This document shows positions 34,130 to 47,414 of a stretch of 64,000 nucleotides of DNA, one piece after another. The stretch is from positions 418,626 to 482,625 of the forward strand of contig NZ_PYSV01000001.1 in NCBI RefSeq assembly GCF_003028415.1. The letters run 5' to 3'. Source of the DNA: Deinococcus arcticus. Its GTDB lineage: Bacteria; Deinococcota; Deinococci; Deinococcales; Deinococcaceae. Position numbers and translations under genes: made by a program. The notes under the pieces were generated by a model. The model had not been told where the DNA came from and ran no database searches. It was given only the letters and a program-made list of their open reading frames with translations. Every line of letters starts with the position of its first letter. Position 1 is the stretch's first letter.

Positions 34130-34879
34130 CTATTCCAGCGCGTGCAGCGCGCCTTCCAGTTCCTGGGGGTGAAACCGCTGCCCGGTGGCGTGGGCCAGCT
34201 GGCGGGCCAGGCGGCGCAGGGGCAGGGGGCGCAGGTCCAGGCTGCTGGCGCCCGTGCCGCTCACGTTGGCGTGGCCGGTCAGGTCAATGACCGTGTGGTA
34301 GGGCTGCACGAGGCCGTGGGGCAGTTCACCGGCCGTCAGCACAATCAGGTCGGCGCGGCCTGCCAGATCGGCCACGCTGGCGTCTCGGCGGCTCAGGGGA
34401 TACACCCGCACGCCAGCCGGCACGTCGCGGGCGGCGCGCTCGGCGTCGGGGGCGCTGGCGGCCACCACGCCCAGTTCGGTGAAGCCCAGGCGGGCCAGTG
34501 GCAGGGCCAGCGCCAGGTCGCTGGCGTGCTGGCCCAGCAGCACGGCGCTGGCCCCGCGCGAGGCGTATCCGCTGTCGTGCAGCACATCGGTCAGGGCGTC
34601 GGCACTGGCAAAGGTACCGTGCAGGCCAGCGGTCAGGGCCACAGCGTCCACCCGGCCCACCCGCCGGGCAGCGCTGTCGGCGGTGACGTGCTCGAAGACG
34701 GGGCCCTGCAGCGCGGTCTGCACCAGGGCCCCGGTGAAGCGCAGGGCGCGGCAGGCGTCCAGCACACTTCTGGGGTCATCGGTGGGCACCGAAACGGCCA
34801 CCAGCCCCAGGTCGCGCAGGGCACGCGCCGCCTGGGGGGCGTAACCGATCAGGGCCAGGGGCGTATCAGACGCAGGCAT
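34130..34879 (-). CDS. Divergent shikimate dehydrogenase (AroE)-like protein, probably not catalytic
   Basis: 249 residues with an AroE-like two-domain layout: an N-terminal substrate-domain-like part (1-100) and a Rossmann-like part. GASAVLLGQHASDLALALPLARLGF (near 106-130) replaces the usual glycine-rich GAGGAA loop. The catalytic Lys (VTxPxK) and Asp (NTD) motifs of AroE are not found; the matching places read ALQGP and GTF. It may bind a nucleotide but is unlikely to reduce shikimate. It lies 52 bp downstream of wecB on the same strand. Family assignment is tentative. Confidence 0.5.
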   Translation of the reverse strand: MPASDTPLALIGYAPQAARALRDLGLVAVSVPTDDPRSVLDACRALRFTGALVQTALQGPVFEHVTADSAARRVGRVDAVALTAGLHGTFASADALTDVLHDSGYASRGASAVLLGQHASDLALALPLARLGFTELGVVAASAPDAERAARDVPAGVRVYPLSRRDASVADLAGRADLIVLTAGELPHGLVQPYHTVIDLTGHANVSGTGASSLDLRPLPLRRLARQLAHATGQRFHPQELEGALHALE

Positions 34880-34931
34880 GGAGGCTCAGTGTAGCCCAGG
34901 GGCCGCGTGGGCTGGCCCCAGGGACTGGCCC

Positions 34932-37195
<2,264 letters not shown>

Positions 37196-37250
37196 AAACG
37201 GCCCCAAGTGTAACGGCTCAGGCCGGCTCCGGGCGTCCACCAGAAGAAGG

Positions 37251-37281
37251 GGGGCAGGCCCGTGGAGACCCGGCCTGCCCC
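37251..37281 (-). terminator. Terminator of upp
   Basis: GGGGCAGGCC (37251-37260) and GGCCTGCCCC (37272-37281) form a perfect 10-bp stem; on the minus strand a pyrimidine-rich CCTTCTTCTG follows. It separates upp from wecA. Confidence 0.65.
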
Positions 37282-37285
37282 GCGC

Positions 37286-37909
37286 TTACTTTGTGCCGTA
37301 AATCCGGTCCCCGGCGTCGCCCAGCCCGGGCACGATATAGCCGTGGTCGTTGAGGTGGCTGTCCACGGCCGCCACCACGATTTCCACGTCCGGGTGGTCG
37401 CGCTCAATGACGGCGATGCCCTCGGGGGCCGCCAGGATACACATGAGCTTGATGGTGGTGGCCCCTGCCTCCTTCAGAAAGGCGATGGCGGCGCTGGCAC
37501 TGCCGCCCGTGGCCAGCATGGGGTCGGTGAGAAAGACGCGGCGCTCGGCAATGTCGGCGGGCAGCTTGTTGTAGTAGGCCACGGGCGCCAGCGTTTCGGG
37601 GTCGCGGTACAGGCCGATGTGGCCCACCTTGGCGGCAGGCACCAGCTGGGTAATGGCGTCGGTCATGACCAGCCCGGCGCGCAGAATGGCCACCAGGGCC
37701 AGCTTCTTGCCGCTCAGCATGGGAAAGTCGGCGCTCGTCAGAGGCGTGCTCAGGCGCTCGGGGGCCAGTTCCAGGTCGCGCATGGCTTCATAGGCCAGCA
37801 GCAGGCTCAGTTCGCCGGCCAGTTCGCGGAATTCCTTGACGCCGGTGCGCACATCGCGCATAACCGACAGCTTGTGTTGTACCAGGGGGTGAGAGACAAC
37901 CGTAACCAT
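37286..37909 (-). CDS. upp: Uracil phosphoribosyltransferase
   Basis: Salvages uracil to UMP using PRPP. 207 residues, the normal size. It opens [18 protein letters not shown]; the PRPP loop is [18 protein letters not shown] (near 122-139), and the uracil-binding C-terminus [20 protein letters not shown] is intact. The ATG (37907-37909) is 6 nt after TATGGT on the minus strand, so it is likely leaderless; the frame extends upstream without support. Single-gene unit with its own terminator. Confidence 0.97.
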   Translation of the reverse strand: MVTVVSHPLVQHKLSVMRDVRTGVKEFRELAGELSLLLAYEAMRDLELAPERLSTPLTSADFPMLSGKKLALVAILRAGLVMTDAITQLVPAAKVGHIGLYRDPETLAPVAYYNKLPADIAERRVFLTDPMLATGGSASAAIAFLKEAGATTIKLMCILAAPEGIAVIERDHPDVEIVVAAVDSHLNDHGYIVPGLGDAGDRIYGTK

Positions 37910-37934
37910 GCCCACACCATAGCGAAGGTGCGCA

Positions 37935-38786
37935 CTATGCGGGCAGCCGCGCCAGGGCGTGCCGGGCCCGGGGCACCTTGGCATCCCGCTGGCCTTCAAA
38001 TTCGTAGGGCTCGTTCATCAGGAACCAGTACAGGTCGTGCAGGGTGGTCATGGCAAGGTAGGCGCGGTAGCGCGTGAGGGTGGCGGGGGCGTGGTCCGGC
38101 AGGAAGGTCAGCGCGGCCTGCAGGCTCTCGTCGGGCGGCAGCAGATCCAGGGTGCCGGTTTTCAGCAGGGCGAGGTCGCGCAGGGGGTCGTCGGGGGCGG
38201 CCTTGGTCCAGTCAATGATCAGCACCTCGGCCCGCTCGGGGTGAATCAGGAGGTTGTCGTGCCACAGGTCCAGGTGGCAGAAGGCCGCCGGGCCAGACAG
38301 CAGGCCGCGTTCCAGCGGAATCTCCACGGCGTCGAACAGGTCGCCCAGGGGGTAGGCCGCCAGGGCGCTGCGAAACCGGCGCAGGCGCTCGTGAATGCGG
38401 CTTAAGTTCACGGTGCCGGCGGGCTCGCGGTGCAGCGCCGCCAGCTGCTGGCGCAGGGGGCCCAGCGCGCGGGGCAAATCCGGGCGGCGCAGGGGGCGGC
38501 CCGGAAAGCGGCGCAGCACCAGGGCCTCCACGCCGTCAGCCTCGGTGGCTTCCACCACCCAGTGGCCCAGGCCCGCGCGGCGCATGTTGGCGGCCTCGGT
38601 GCGGTGGTCGCCCTGGTGGTTGCGGTACACCTTCACCACCGTCTGCCCGTCGGCGGTGGCATACACGCGGCTTTGCATGCCCGAATCCATAGGGCTCAGC
38701 GGCCCGTAGCGGGCTTCGAGCACCGGAAAGCGCGAGGCCGGTGCGTCGCCGGTGGGGGCCGGGCGCAGGGTCAACGTGGCCTCCAC
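37935..38786 (-). CDS. Aminoglycoside phosphotransferase-fold (APH) kinase-like protein
   Basis: 283 residues, protein-kinase-like fold. The catalytic loop is [13 protein letters not shown] (near 168-180) and the metal-binding Asp lies in [19 protein letters not shown] (near 189-207). The N-lobe has VVKVYR with the ATP-contacting lysine (near 52). The APH family covers antibiotic, choline, homoserine and sugar kinases, and the substrate here is unknown. The GTG start at 38784-38786 is the first of the frame and has no clear ribosome binding site; a later start at residue 33 is possible. Confidence 0.8.
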   Translation of the reverse strand: MEATLTLRPAPTGDAPASRFPVLEARYGPLSPMDSGMQSRVYATADGQTVVKVYRNHQGDHRTEAANMRRAGLGHWVVEATEADGVEALVLRRFPGRPLRRPDLPRALGPLRQQLAALHREPAGTVNLSRIHERLRRFRSALAAYPLGDLFDAVEIPLERGLLSGPAAFCHLDLWHDNLLIHPERAEVLIIDWTKAAPDDPLRDLALLKTGTLDLLPPDESLQAALTFLPDHAPATLTRYRAYLAMTTLHDLYWFLMNEPYEFEGQRDAKVPRARHALARLPA

Positions 38787-38832
38787 TGACGCGTGCTGCG
38801 GCCGTGCGGGGCGCCCGGGTTGCCCAGCCCCG

Positions 38833-39843
38833 TCACTGCGGCAGTTTCTCCAGCAGCGCCACCAGACGCGGGTCCAGCGCCTTGCCCGCCTGCCCCTTTA
38901 CGCGGTCGGGGCCGCCCATGCGCACCGCCAGATTGGCCACCGCCAGAATGCGGGCATACAGCGGAATGTCCTCGCCCGCCAGCCGGTCGGGTTCGCCCTG
39001 GCCGTCCCAGCGTTCGTGGTGGTGGCGCACCGCCTTCATGGCCTCGGCGAGGTGCGGCACGCCGTGCAGGAAGTTGGCCCCCACCTGCGCGTGGCCCTGC
39101 TCGCCGTGAATCTTGCCGATGTCGTGCAGCATGGCGGCGTACCACAACTCTTCCTGTTCGCGCTCGGTCAGGCCCACCAGCTTGCCCAACTTCAGGCTCA
39201 GGTCGGTGACGGCCTGGGCGTGGCCCAGGGCGTCAAACTCCCCGCTTTCCACAGCTTCAACCAGGGCGCCGGTCAGCTGGCGCGAGGCCGCGCGCCACTC
39301 CTCGCGGCCCTCCAGCACGCCCATCAGGGGGGCCACGGCCGCCGCCCATTTGGTCACGGCCTCCTGGGCAGCGGGGGGCAGGCCGCCCTCGCTGGTGCGG
39401 TCCAGCACCAGGGCGCCCAGGTTGCGTCCGCGCACCGTCAGCGGCACCACCAGTGACAGGGTCACGGCCTTCATGCCCGCCTCGTCCAGCAGCGGCGCGG
39501 CCTCGGGGGGGCTGCCCTCGTACAGTTCGCGGGCGCCGTCGGTCAGCACCCGCGGGCGCATGGAGGCCCAGGGCCCCCCCAGCGACAGCCCCAGCAGGCT
39601 CTTGGGGTAGCCCAGCACCGCGGCCACCCGGTCCTGACCCCGGCGCACGACGGCAAAGCCCTGTACCGAACCGCCCATCAGGGTGGCGGCGTGGGCCAGT
39701 GCGCCTTCCAGAATGCCCTCCTGGGTGGGGCGGGCCAGCAGGTCGGCAACAACCCGGGTGGCGTCAGTGTTCTCGCTGGGCCCGGGCGCGCGCGCGTCGG
39801 TGGGGCCAGGCGTCTGCTGGGGGGTTCGTGGGCGTCGGAACAC
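38833..39843 (-). CDS. GAF and HD-GYP-type phosphodiesterase
   Basis: 336 residues: a disordered start, a GAF sensor domain (about 28-172), and an HD domain of the HD-GYP kind (about 185-335). HD residues are in [10 protein letters not shown] (near 238) and the second half has [21 protein letters not shown] (near 272-292), close to the HHExxDGxGYP pattern of c-di-GMP phosphodiesterases, with EP in place of YP. The GTG start at 39841-39843 lies 9 nt after TATACT (minus strand). It shares a divergent promoter region with the YkgJ gene. Confidence 0.85.
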   Translation of the reverse strand: MFRRPRTPQQTPGPTDARAPGPSENTDATRVVADLLARPTQEGILEGALAHAATLMGGSVQGFAVVRRGQDRVAAVLGYPKSLLGLSLGGPWASMRPRVLTDGARELYEGSPPEAAPLLDEAGMKAVTLSLVVPLTVRGRNLGALVLDRTSEGGLPPAAQEAVTKWAAAVAPLMGVLEGREEWRAASRQLTGALVEAVESGEFDALGHAQAVTDLSLKLGKLVGLTEREQEELWYAAMLHDIGKIHGEQGHAQVGANFLHGVPHLAEAMKAVRHHHERWDGQGEPDRLAGEDIPLYARILAVANLAVRMGGPDRVKGQAGKALDPRLVALLEKLPQ

Positions 39844-39852
39844 GTTGGCCGT

Positions 39853-39871
39853 AGTATACCCGCGCTACCCT
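39853..39871. promoter_or_regulatory. Divergent -10 boxes for the HD-GYP and YkgJ genes
   Basis: TATACT on the minus strand (39853-39858) serves the HD-GYP gene, and TACCCT on the plus strand (39866-39871) lies 7 nt before the YkgJ ATG. The gene starts are only 35 bp apart, so the two promoters overlap. Confidence 0.6.
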
Positions 39872-39878
39872 GCCCCGC

Positions 39879-40625
<747 letters not shown>

Positions 40626-40718
40626 AGGTCAGCCCCTTCAGGCCGCTGGGCAGCGGGGCCTGCAGGGGGCGGCGCCTGCACCGGGCGCCCATCCGCCGGA
40701 ATGCTTTACAGTGCTCGA

Positions 40719-41783
40719 ATGCAGCGCGAGACAGGCGAACCCAGCCTGAGCGAACGGCAGCAGCGCAACTTCATGTCAGCGCTGGCGGCCCTGGCGGTGC
40801 TGATGCAGACTGCCACCTCCATGCACCTGCATACCCAGCCCGAACAGCTGGCCCGCGCCCTGCAGGCCGATCTGGGGCTGGGCTTCGCTGTCCTGCTGCT
40901 GGTGCTGACCCGGGTGCAGGCCATTCGCCTGGGCACGCTGCAGAAGCTGGTGGTGGGCGCGGTGGCCACGTGGCTGCTGCTGAACGTGATCAGTGTGTTT
41001 CGCACCGCCCGGCCGATCACCTCGGGGCTGCTGATTCACATGGTGCTGCTGGCGCTGTTTGCCTACACGTGGCTGCCCGCGCGCGCAGCGGCCCTGATTG
41101 TCACGCCGGCGTATCTGCTGCTGGCGGCGGGAGCCACCTTCAGCCGCGCGCCGGATCTGCCGGGGCTGCTGCTCACCGGCCTGGTGTTGCCGCTCACGTG
41201 GTATCTGACGGTGCACGGGCGCATCGTCTCGGGCGAGCGGGCGCGCAGTGTGGAGCTGGCGGCGCTGGCGGCCACCGATCCCCTCACCGGCTGCCTAAAC
41301 CGCCGCTCTGGGCACAGCCAGCTGCTGGCGCTGGCCGACACCTGGGCGGCCCAGCCCGAGCGCCTGAGCGTGGCGCTGTGCGACATAGACCATTTCAAGC
41401 GGGTCAATGACACCTGGGGCCACGAACAGGGCGACGAGGCCCTGGCGCGCGTGGCCCAGACGCTGCGGGCGCAGGTGCGCGCCGGCGACCTTGTGGTGCG
41501 CTGGGGCGGCGAGGAGTTTCTGCTGGTGCTGGCCGACCTGCGCCCCGCCGAGGCCAGCACGGTGCTGGAACGCACCCTGCGCGGGGTGCGCGCCCTGGAA
41601 CTGGCCCCGGCCCTGGGGGTGACCCTCAGCGCCGGGCACGCCACCCTGGCCGAAGCCCCCGACATCACCGCCCTGCTGCGCCTGGCCGATCAGCGGCTGT
41701 TCGCTGCCAAGGCTGCCGGACGCGACCAGCTGTGCAGTGGACCAGAGGCGCCCGGGGACACAGGCGCGGCCACGCGGGCCTGA
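40719..41783 (+). CDS. Membrane diguanylate cyclase (GGDEF)
   Basis: Makes c-di-GMP from GTP. 354 residues: about six membrane helices (20-170), then a GGDEF domain (about 180-340). The active motif is GGEEF in [11 protein letters not shown] (near 262), and RAGD five residues before it is an intact inhibitory I-site. I chose the ATG at 40719 because it is 6 nt after TACAGT (40707-40712); an earlier ATG at 40701 overlaps that promoter. [10 protein letters not shown] marks the domain start. The next gene encodes the opposing EAL enzyme. Confidence 0.92.
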   Translation: MQRETGEPSLSERQQRNFMSALAALAVLMQTATSMHLHTQPEQLARALQADLGLGFAVLLLVLTRVQAIRLGTLQKLVVGAVATWLLLNVISVFRTARPITSGLLIHMVLLALFAYTWLPARAAALIVTPAYLLLAAGATFSRAPDLPGLLLTGLVLPLTWYLTVHGRIVSGERARSVELAALAATDPLTGCLNRRSGHSQLLALADTWAAQPERLSVALCDIDHFKRVNDTWGHEQGDEALARVAQTLRAQVRAGDLVVRWGGEEFLLVLADLRPAEASTVLERTLRGVRALELAPALGVTLSAGHATLAEAPDITALLRLADQRLFAAKAAGRDQLCSGPEAPGDTGAATRA

Positions 41784-41968
41784 GCTGGCCAGCCACCACC
41801 CTGCGTTCTCATTCATGCTTTCCCAAGGCAACGGGGCGGCCGGGGCCGGGCCCCGGTATGCTGAGACGATCTCCCCTGTTTCACCTGCCCGGACCACGCG
41901 TCAGCCGTGCGCGGGGTCAGTTTTTGAAAGAACTCCTACAGACTTGTTATGACACCGTGAGGCCAATG

Positions 41969-43018
41969 ATGTCTGTTCCCCCTCAGCGTTCTCCTCATCT
42001 GTGCGATTGTCTGGCGTTTGCGCCGCCTGTAGGCGTTATGGAAGGCGGTCTGTGGGTCCGGGGGGAGACCCGCCATGTGCGGCGCCTGCTGGGCGAGGCA
42101 GAAGCGCGCCTCTTTCCAGCCTCGGCGCAGGCGGACCTCCGGGCGCTGCTGGAACTGGCCGGGCCGTCGGGCCAGGGGGAGCTGCTGGCCACCCCGGCGC
42201 TGCCCTCCGGTGAACCGGACCCCTGGCAGCTGCGGCCCCTGGCCGAGTGGCTGGTGTGCCTGGAGACACCCTGGTACCCGGAGGCCCTGGCGCACCTGAC
42301 CTTCGACCTGCAGCCCATCGTGGCGCTGGGCAGCGGCGCGGTGACCGGCTACGAGGCGCTGGTGCGCGCGCAGCTGAGGGAGCGGCGCATCGGGGCCTTT
42401 GACCTGCTGCGCGCCGCCGAGGGCCACCGTCACCTGCGCGCCTTTGACGCCCAGGCGCGGCGCGAGGCCATCCGGCAGGCCGCGCCCCGGCTGGGCAGCG
42501 AGCAGCAGCTGTTTATTAACTTCGCGCCGGGGGTGGTCTATAACCCGGACGTGTGTCTGCAGACCACCTTTGCCGCCTGCCGCGAGGTGGGGGCAGACTT
42601 CCAGCGTCTGGTGTTCGAGGTCACCGAGAGCGAGCGTTTTCCCGACCTGAAGATGCTGCGCCGCATCCTGTCGCGCTACCGGGCCGAGGGTGCGCGCGTG
42701 GCCCTGGACGATCTGGGGGCCGGGTACACCAGCCTGACCTATCTGGACGAACTGCGCCCGGACATCGTGAAGCTGGACCGGGCCCTGAGCCAGAACCTCA
42801 CGTCCCACGACCCGCGCCTGGGCCTGCTGGCCGCCCTGATCGCCTACGCCCACGATCTGGGGATTCAGGTGGTGGCCGAAGGGGTAGAGGACCTGCAATC
42901 CCTGCGCCTGCTGCGCGAACTGGGCGCCGACTATGCCCAGGGGTATGTGCTGGGTCGCCCGGACCCCGAACTGCGGCCCATCCGTGAGGAAGCGGCGGCC
43001 CTGTGGGCCACGGCCTAG
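41969..43018 (+). CDS. EAL-domain c-di-GMP phosphodiesterase
   Basis: Breaks c-di-GMP to pGpG. About 349 residues: an N-terminal part without a known domain (1-110), then EAL (about 115-345). Catalytic motifs are intact: EALVR, NFAP, EVTE, DDLGAGY, KLDR, VVAEGVED and QGYVLGRP. The start is uncertain: ATG 41969 has GTGAGG six nt upstream, ATG 41966 and GTG 41957 are alternatives, and an open frame extends further back into the GGDEF gene without a start signal. It ends 4 bp into the convergent hydrolase gene. Confidence 0.9.
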   Translation: MSVPPQRSPHLCDCLAFAPPVGVMEGGLWVRGETRHVRRLLGEAEARLFPASAQADLRALLELAGPSGQGELLATPALPSGEPDPWQLRPLAEWLVCLETPWYPEALAHLTFDLQPIVALGSGAVTGYEALVRAQLRERRIGAFDLLRAAEGHRHLRAFDAQARREAIRQAAPRLGSEQQLFINFAPGVVYNPDVCLQTTFAACREVGADFQRLVFEVTESERFPDLKMLRRILSRYRAEGARVALDDLGAGYTSLTYLDELRPDIVKLDRALSQNLTSHDPRLGLLAALIAYAHDLGIQVVAEGVEDLQSLRLLRELGADYAQGYVLGRPDPELRPIREEAAALWATA

Positions 43019-43788
43019 CCGCCGGTCAGAAAGCGCGCGGTTTCGCGGTAGAGCATCTCCACCGCGTCCAGAGAATCGAAGGTGTGGCCTGCGCCGGGAA
43101 TGGCCACTGCGTCGCAGCCCAGGGCGCGGGCGTAGCGCACGCCGAATTCGGGCGGGCAGGTCTGGTCGGCGTCGCCGTGAAACACACGGGCCTCGCCGCC
43201 CCAGCTGGCGGCGGCGTCCAGCGGGCGCAGGCGGGTCATCTCCTGCAAAAACTCGCGGCCCAGCGGCCAGCCGCCGTAATCGGTGACTGTGGCCGGCAGA
43301 AAGCCGCCGCGCAGGAAGGGCAGCCACAACTCGGGCAGCGCCGGGGCCCACAGCGCCAGTCGGTGCGGGCGCACCTGCGGGGCCGCCAGCGCCGCTACAA
43401 TTCCGCCCATCGAGAAGCCCAGCAGCATCACACGCTCGGGGTCCAGGCCCGGCTGACGGCGGATGTACTCGAAGGCTGCCTCTGTGTCCTCCACCTCGCG
43501 CGAGACGGTCATCTCGCTGAAGTCCCCCTGAGACTCTCCGCTGCCCCGGAAGTCAAAGCGCAGGCTGGCCACGCCCCGCGCCGCGAGATACCTCGACAGC
43601 AGCGGCAGCAGCCGGTGATCGCCGCCCCGGTTGCCCGTAAACCCGTGCAGGATGATCACACTGGGATGGCCCTGCGCGGGCGGGGTGCCCTCTGGCCGGT
43701 GCAGCATGCCGTAGAGCCGCTGACCATCCACGCTGAACTGAGCGAATTCCTCGACAAGCCCCTGCTCATTCCCGCCCTGTCCCGTCAT
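43015..43788 (-). CDS. Alpha/beta hydrolase (dienelactone hydrolase/serine esterase-like)
   Basis: 257 residues. The oxyanion region is ILHGFTGNRGGDHRLL (near 46), the nucleophile serine lies in LLGFSMGGIVAAL (near 121), the acid in VFHGDADQTCPPEFG (near 206) and the histidine in GAGHTF (near 233). FDFRGSGES is a typical lid-adjacent motif. The ATG (43786-43788) is preferred because it is 7 nt after TAGCAT on the minus strand; an ATG 9 nt further upstream overlaps this box. Substrate unknown. Upstream gene is aspS, also on the minus strand. Confidence 0.88.
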   Translation of the reverse strand: MTGQGGNEQGLVEEFAQFSVDGQRLYGMLHRPEGTPPAQGHPSVIILHGFTGNRGGDHRLLPLLSRYLAARGVASLRFDFRGSGESQGDFSEMTVSREVEDTEAAFEYIRRQPGLDPERVMLLGFSMGGIVAALAAPQVRPHRLALWAPALPELWLPFLRGGFLPATVTDYGGWPLGREFLQEMTRLRPLDAAASWGGEARVFHGDADQTCPPEFGVRYARALGCDAVAIPGAGHTFDSLDAVEMLYRETARFLTGG

Positions 43789-43840
43789 GCCTGACATGCT
43801 AGCGGGCCATAAGCCATCTGCTGTCTGCCATCAGGCCTTC

Positions 43841-45166
<1,326 letters not shown>

Positions 45167-45191
45167 GGGAGTGCCTCCTGTGGGCGAAGGG

Positions 45192-45224
45192 AAAACCCCC
45201 GACTCCGTGTGCTGGGGTCGGGGG
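45192..45224 (-). terminator. Attenuator-like terminator in the aspS leader
   Basis: On the minus strand CCCCCGAC (45224-45217), a 13-nt loop and GTCGGGGG (45203-45196) are followed by TTTT. It lies after the leader ORF and 26 nt before the aspS start, so it would stop transcription before the gene. Confidence 0.75.
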
Positions 45225-45248
45225 CGCAGTATGCGGCAAAGACGTCCC

Positions 45249-45290
45249 CTAACAGGGATCATCATTCACGTTGTTGGTTGCCGCGAACAT
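45249..45290 (-). CDS. Asn/Asp-rich leader peptide of aspS
   Basis: The 13-residue peptide MFAATNNVNDDPC has three Asn and two Asp codons in six consecutive positions (AAC AAC GTG AAT GAT GAT). AAT and GAT are less favoured codons in this GC-rich genome. The ATG (45288-45290) is 7 nt after a TACAGT -10 box, so it is likely leaderless. The intrinsic terminator follows 24 nt after the stop. The set resembles classical amino-acid attenuators: slow decoding for lack of Asn- or Asp-tRNA would let transcription enter aspS. Confidence 0.65.
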   Translation of the reverse strand: MFAATNNVNDDPC

Positions 45291-45297
45291 GGGGCCA

Positions 45298-45327
45298 ACT
45301 GTACCGGGGCGCGCCGGGGCGGGTCAA
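45298..45327 (-). promoter_or_regulatory. Promoter of the aspS leader
   Basis: Minus-strand TTGACC (45327-45322), an 18-bp spacer and TACAGT (45303-45298). Start of transcription is expected at or next to the leader ATG. Confidence 0.7.
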
Positions 45328-45521
45328 CGCTGAAACTAGGCAGGCGGGGTGGGGAGTGGGAACCCCCTGCTGGATAAGGGGCATTGAGCGAACTGCCGTT
45401 TGAGCGGCTTGAGGACGCTGGACACGGCCTGCGTTCCTCCCCTGCACAGGCGCGCCCACCTGCTCGGAGGTCAGCATTACCCCACCCATTTCACCCCCAT
45501 CGGGTTCCCTCTTTCTTACCG

Positions 45522-45540
45522 ACCGTCTGGACGGTATGCT
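45522..45540 (+). promoter_or_regulatory. TetR operator and -10 box
   Basis: ACCGTC-TG-GACGGT (45522-45535) is a perfect 6-2-6 palindrome touching the -10 box TATGCT (45535-45540), which lies 6 nt before the tetR-type ATG. Binding there would block RNA polymerase. The rest of 45328-45521 contains nothing I can name. Confidence 0.6.
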
Positions 45541-45546
45541 CTGGGT

Positions 45547-46098
45547 ATGGCCAGAATCCGTCAACCCGAACTCACGCGCGCCGCCCTGCTGCGGGCCGCC
45601 CGGCAGGTGGTGCAGGACCAGGGGGCCGCCCTGTCGCTGGACGCCGTGGCGCGTGCGGCTGGCGTCAGCAAGGGGGGGCTGCTGCATCACTTTCCCACCC
45701 GCGACGCCCTGCTTCAGGCGCTGGCGCTGGCGCTGGTGGAGCAGTTTCGGGAGGGGCTGGAGGCCGCCTATGCCCGAGAGCGGGCCGAACACGGCGAGCG
45801 GCCGGGGGCGTGGCTGCGCGCGTACATCACCCTGACCTTCTGCGAGGAGGACGAGGACACGGCCCTGCACCGCGCCCTGGTGCCCTTGGCCGGGCAACCC
45901 GCGTTGCTGGCTGCCCTGGCGCAGGCGCAGGTGTTTCTGCTGGAACGCGCCGAGGCCGATGGCCTGCCCCCTGGCGCAGCGCACGCCATTCGCCTGGCCT
46001 GCGACGGCCACTGGCTGGCCGAACTGACCGGGCAGCCCCGCTTGAGCCCGGCCCAGACCCAGGCCATGCAGGAGGCGCTGACCGCATGGACCCGCTGA
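45547..46098 (+). CDS. TetR family repressor
   Basis: 183 residues. The N-terminal helix-turn-helix reads LSLDAVARAAGVSKGGLLHHFPTRDALL (about 30-57), the classic TetR recognition segment. The C-terminal ligand-binding domain is divergent, as usual. The ATG at 45547 is 6 nt after TATGCT; the palindrome at 45522-45535 is its likely own operator. The stop overlaps the MFS gene by 13 nt, so regulator and pump are one transcript and the ligand is probably a pump substrate. Confidence 0.92.
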   Translation: MARIRQPELTRAALLRAARQVVQDQGAALSLDAVARAAGVSKGGLLHHFPTRDALLQALALALVEQFREGLEAAYARERAEHGERPGAWLRAYITLTFCEEDEDTALHRALVPLAGQPALLAALAQAQVFLLERAEADGLPPGAAHAIRLACDGHWLAELTGQPRLSPAQTQAMQEALTAWTR

Positions 46099-47360
46099 CT
46101 TCTGCGCCCTCTGGCCCCCAACACCCTGGCACCCCACACCCCGGCCCAGGCTGGGCCACCCGCTACTGGGCCATTTTTGGCGGGCAGGCGCTGTCGCTGA
46201 TTGGCTCGGCCATGACGCAGTTTGTGCTGCTGTGGTGGATTACCGACACCACGGGCAGCGCCGCCGCCCTGGGCACGGCGGGCGTGGCCGCGCTGCTACC
46301 TCAGGCGCTGCTGGGGCCGCTGGGCGGCACCTTTGCCGACCGTTACAGCCGCCGCACCATCATGATCGTGGCGGATACGGTCAGCGCCGCGTGCATGGGG
46401 GTACTGATCTGGCTGTTCGCCAGCGGCAACGTGGAGTTGTGGCACGTCTACACCATGATGTTTATTCGCAGCGCCATGCAGGCCTTTCAGGGACCTGCCG
46501 CCGCCGCCAGCACCGCCATGCTGGTGCCGCCCGAATTCCTGCCGCGCGCCGCCGGGTTTAACCAGACCCTGCAGGGCCTGATGACGGTGGCCGCCGCGCC
46601 GCTGGGGGCATTGGCCATCAGCGTGCTGCCGCTGGGCGCCGCGCTGGGCATTGATGTCGTGACCGCCCTGCTGGGCATTGTCCCGCTGCTGCTGTTCCGT
46701 ATTCCGCAACACACCGTGGCCCGCGAGGACCGCCGGGGCGTCTGGGCCGAATTCCGCGAAGGACTGAGTGTGGTGTGGCGCAACCCCGGGCTGCGGCGGC
46801 TGTACGGCCTGCTGGGCGTGGTGGTCCTGGTCGTGATGCCCACCTTCACCCTGACCCCGCTGCTGGTGAAAGCCCATTTTGGCGGCGGGGCCGGGCAGGT
46901 GGCCCTCATGGAAGGGCTGTCGGGCGTGGGCATGATTGCGGGCGGTCTGCTGGTGGCGGCCCTGAACCCGGGACGGCCCATCGTCACGGTGCTGCTGGCG
47001 CTGGCGGCCTCGTGCCTGACAGTGGCCCTGACAGCAGCAGCCCCGGCGGACTGGTTCTGGCTGGCGGTGGTGTGGTGGGTGGTGAGCGGCGCGACCTTCG
47101 CGTTTGGCAACGCGCCCCTGACGGCCACCCTGCAGCGCACCGTGCCCAACCACCTTCAGGGGCGGGTGCTGTCACTGCTGAACACCGTGATGGGGCTGGC
47201 GGGCCCGGTGGGGCTGGCGCTGGCTGCGCCGCTGGGCGAATGGCTCGGCGTGCGCGGCCTGTTCATGGTGGGCGGCGTGCTGGGCGCGGCGGCGTGTCTG
47301 GCGGGCTTCCTCTCCCCCGCCCTGCTGCGTCTGGAACGTCAGGAAACCCCTGCCGGGTAA
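46086..47360 (+). CDS. MFS exporter, DHA3 (macrolide-efflux-like) family
   Basis: 424 residues, about twelve membrane helices. It has the DHA3 opening [36 protein letters not shown] (from about 28) and the loop [14 protein letters not shown] near 76-89. The start ATG at 46086 lies inside the end of the tetR gene. DHA3 proteins export drugs, macrolides or siderophores; the true substrate is unknown. Control by the upstream TetR is expected. No terminator is seen before the next small leader ORF. Confidence 0.92.
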   Translation: MDPLTSAPSGPQHPGTPHPGPGWATRYWAIFGGQALSLIGSAMTQFVLLWWITDTTGSAAALGTAGVAALLPQALLGPLGGTFADRYSRRTIMIVADTVSAACMGVLIWLFASGNVELWHVYTMMFIRSAMQAFQGPAAAASTAMLVPPEFLPRAAGFNQTLQGLMTVAAAPLGALAISVLPLGAALGIDVVTALLGIVPLLLFRIPQHTVAREDRRGVWAEFREGLSVVWRNPGLRRLYGLLGVVVLVVMPTFTLTPLLVKAHFGGGAGQVALMEGLSGVGMIAGGLLVAALNPGRPIVTVLLALAASCLTVALTAAAPADWFWLAVVWWVVSGATFAFGNAPLTATLQRTVPNHLQGRVLSLLNTVMGLAGPVGLALAAPLGEWLGVRGLFMVGGVLGAAACLAGFLSPALLRLERQETPAG

Positions 47361-47378
47361 GCCGCTATCCTGGGCACC

Positions 47379-47414
47379 ATGAGAACAAACGTTCGTTCCG
47401 GGGGCCGGGTGTGA
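47379..47414 (+). CDS. 11-codon leaderless upstream ORF overlapping the CitE-like start
   Basis: The predicted peptide is [11 protein letters not shown]. Its ATG is 7 nt after TATCCT (47366-47371). Its TGA (47412-47414) overlaps the GTG start of the next gene (47411-47413) as GTGA. The same layout precedes bshA and the MFS gene at 58679. Confidence 0.5.
   Translation: MRTNVRSGGRV

Noticed and set aside
41732..41968. N-terminal extension of the EAL protein into the GGDEF gene
   Set aside because: The extension overlaps the coding end of the GGDEF gene and is Arg/Pro-rich with no start signal.
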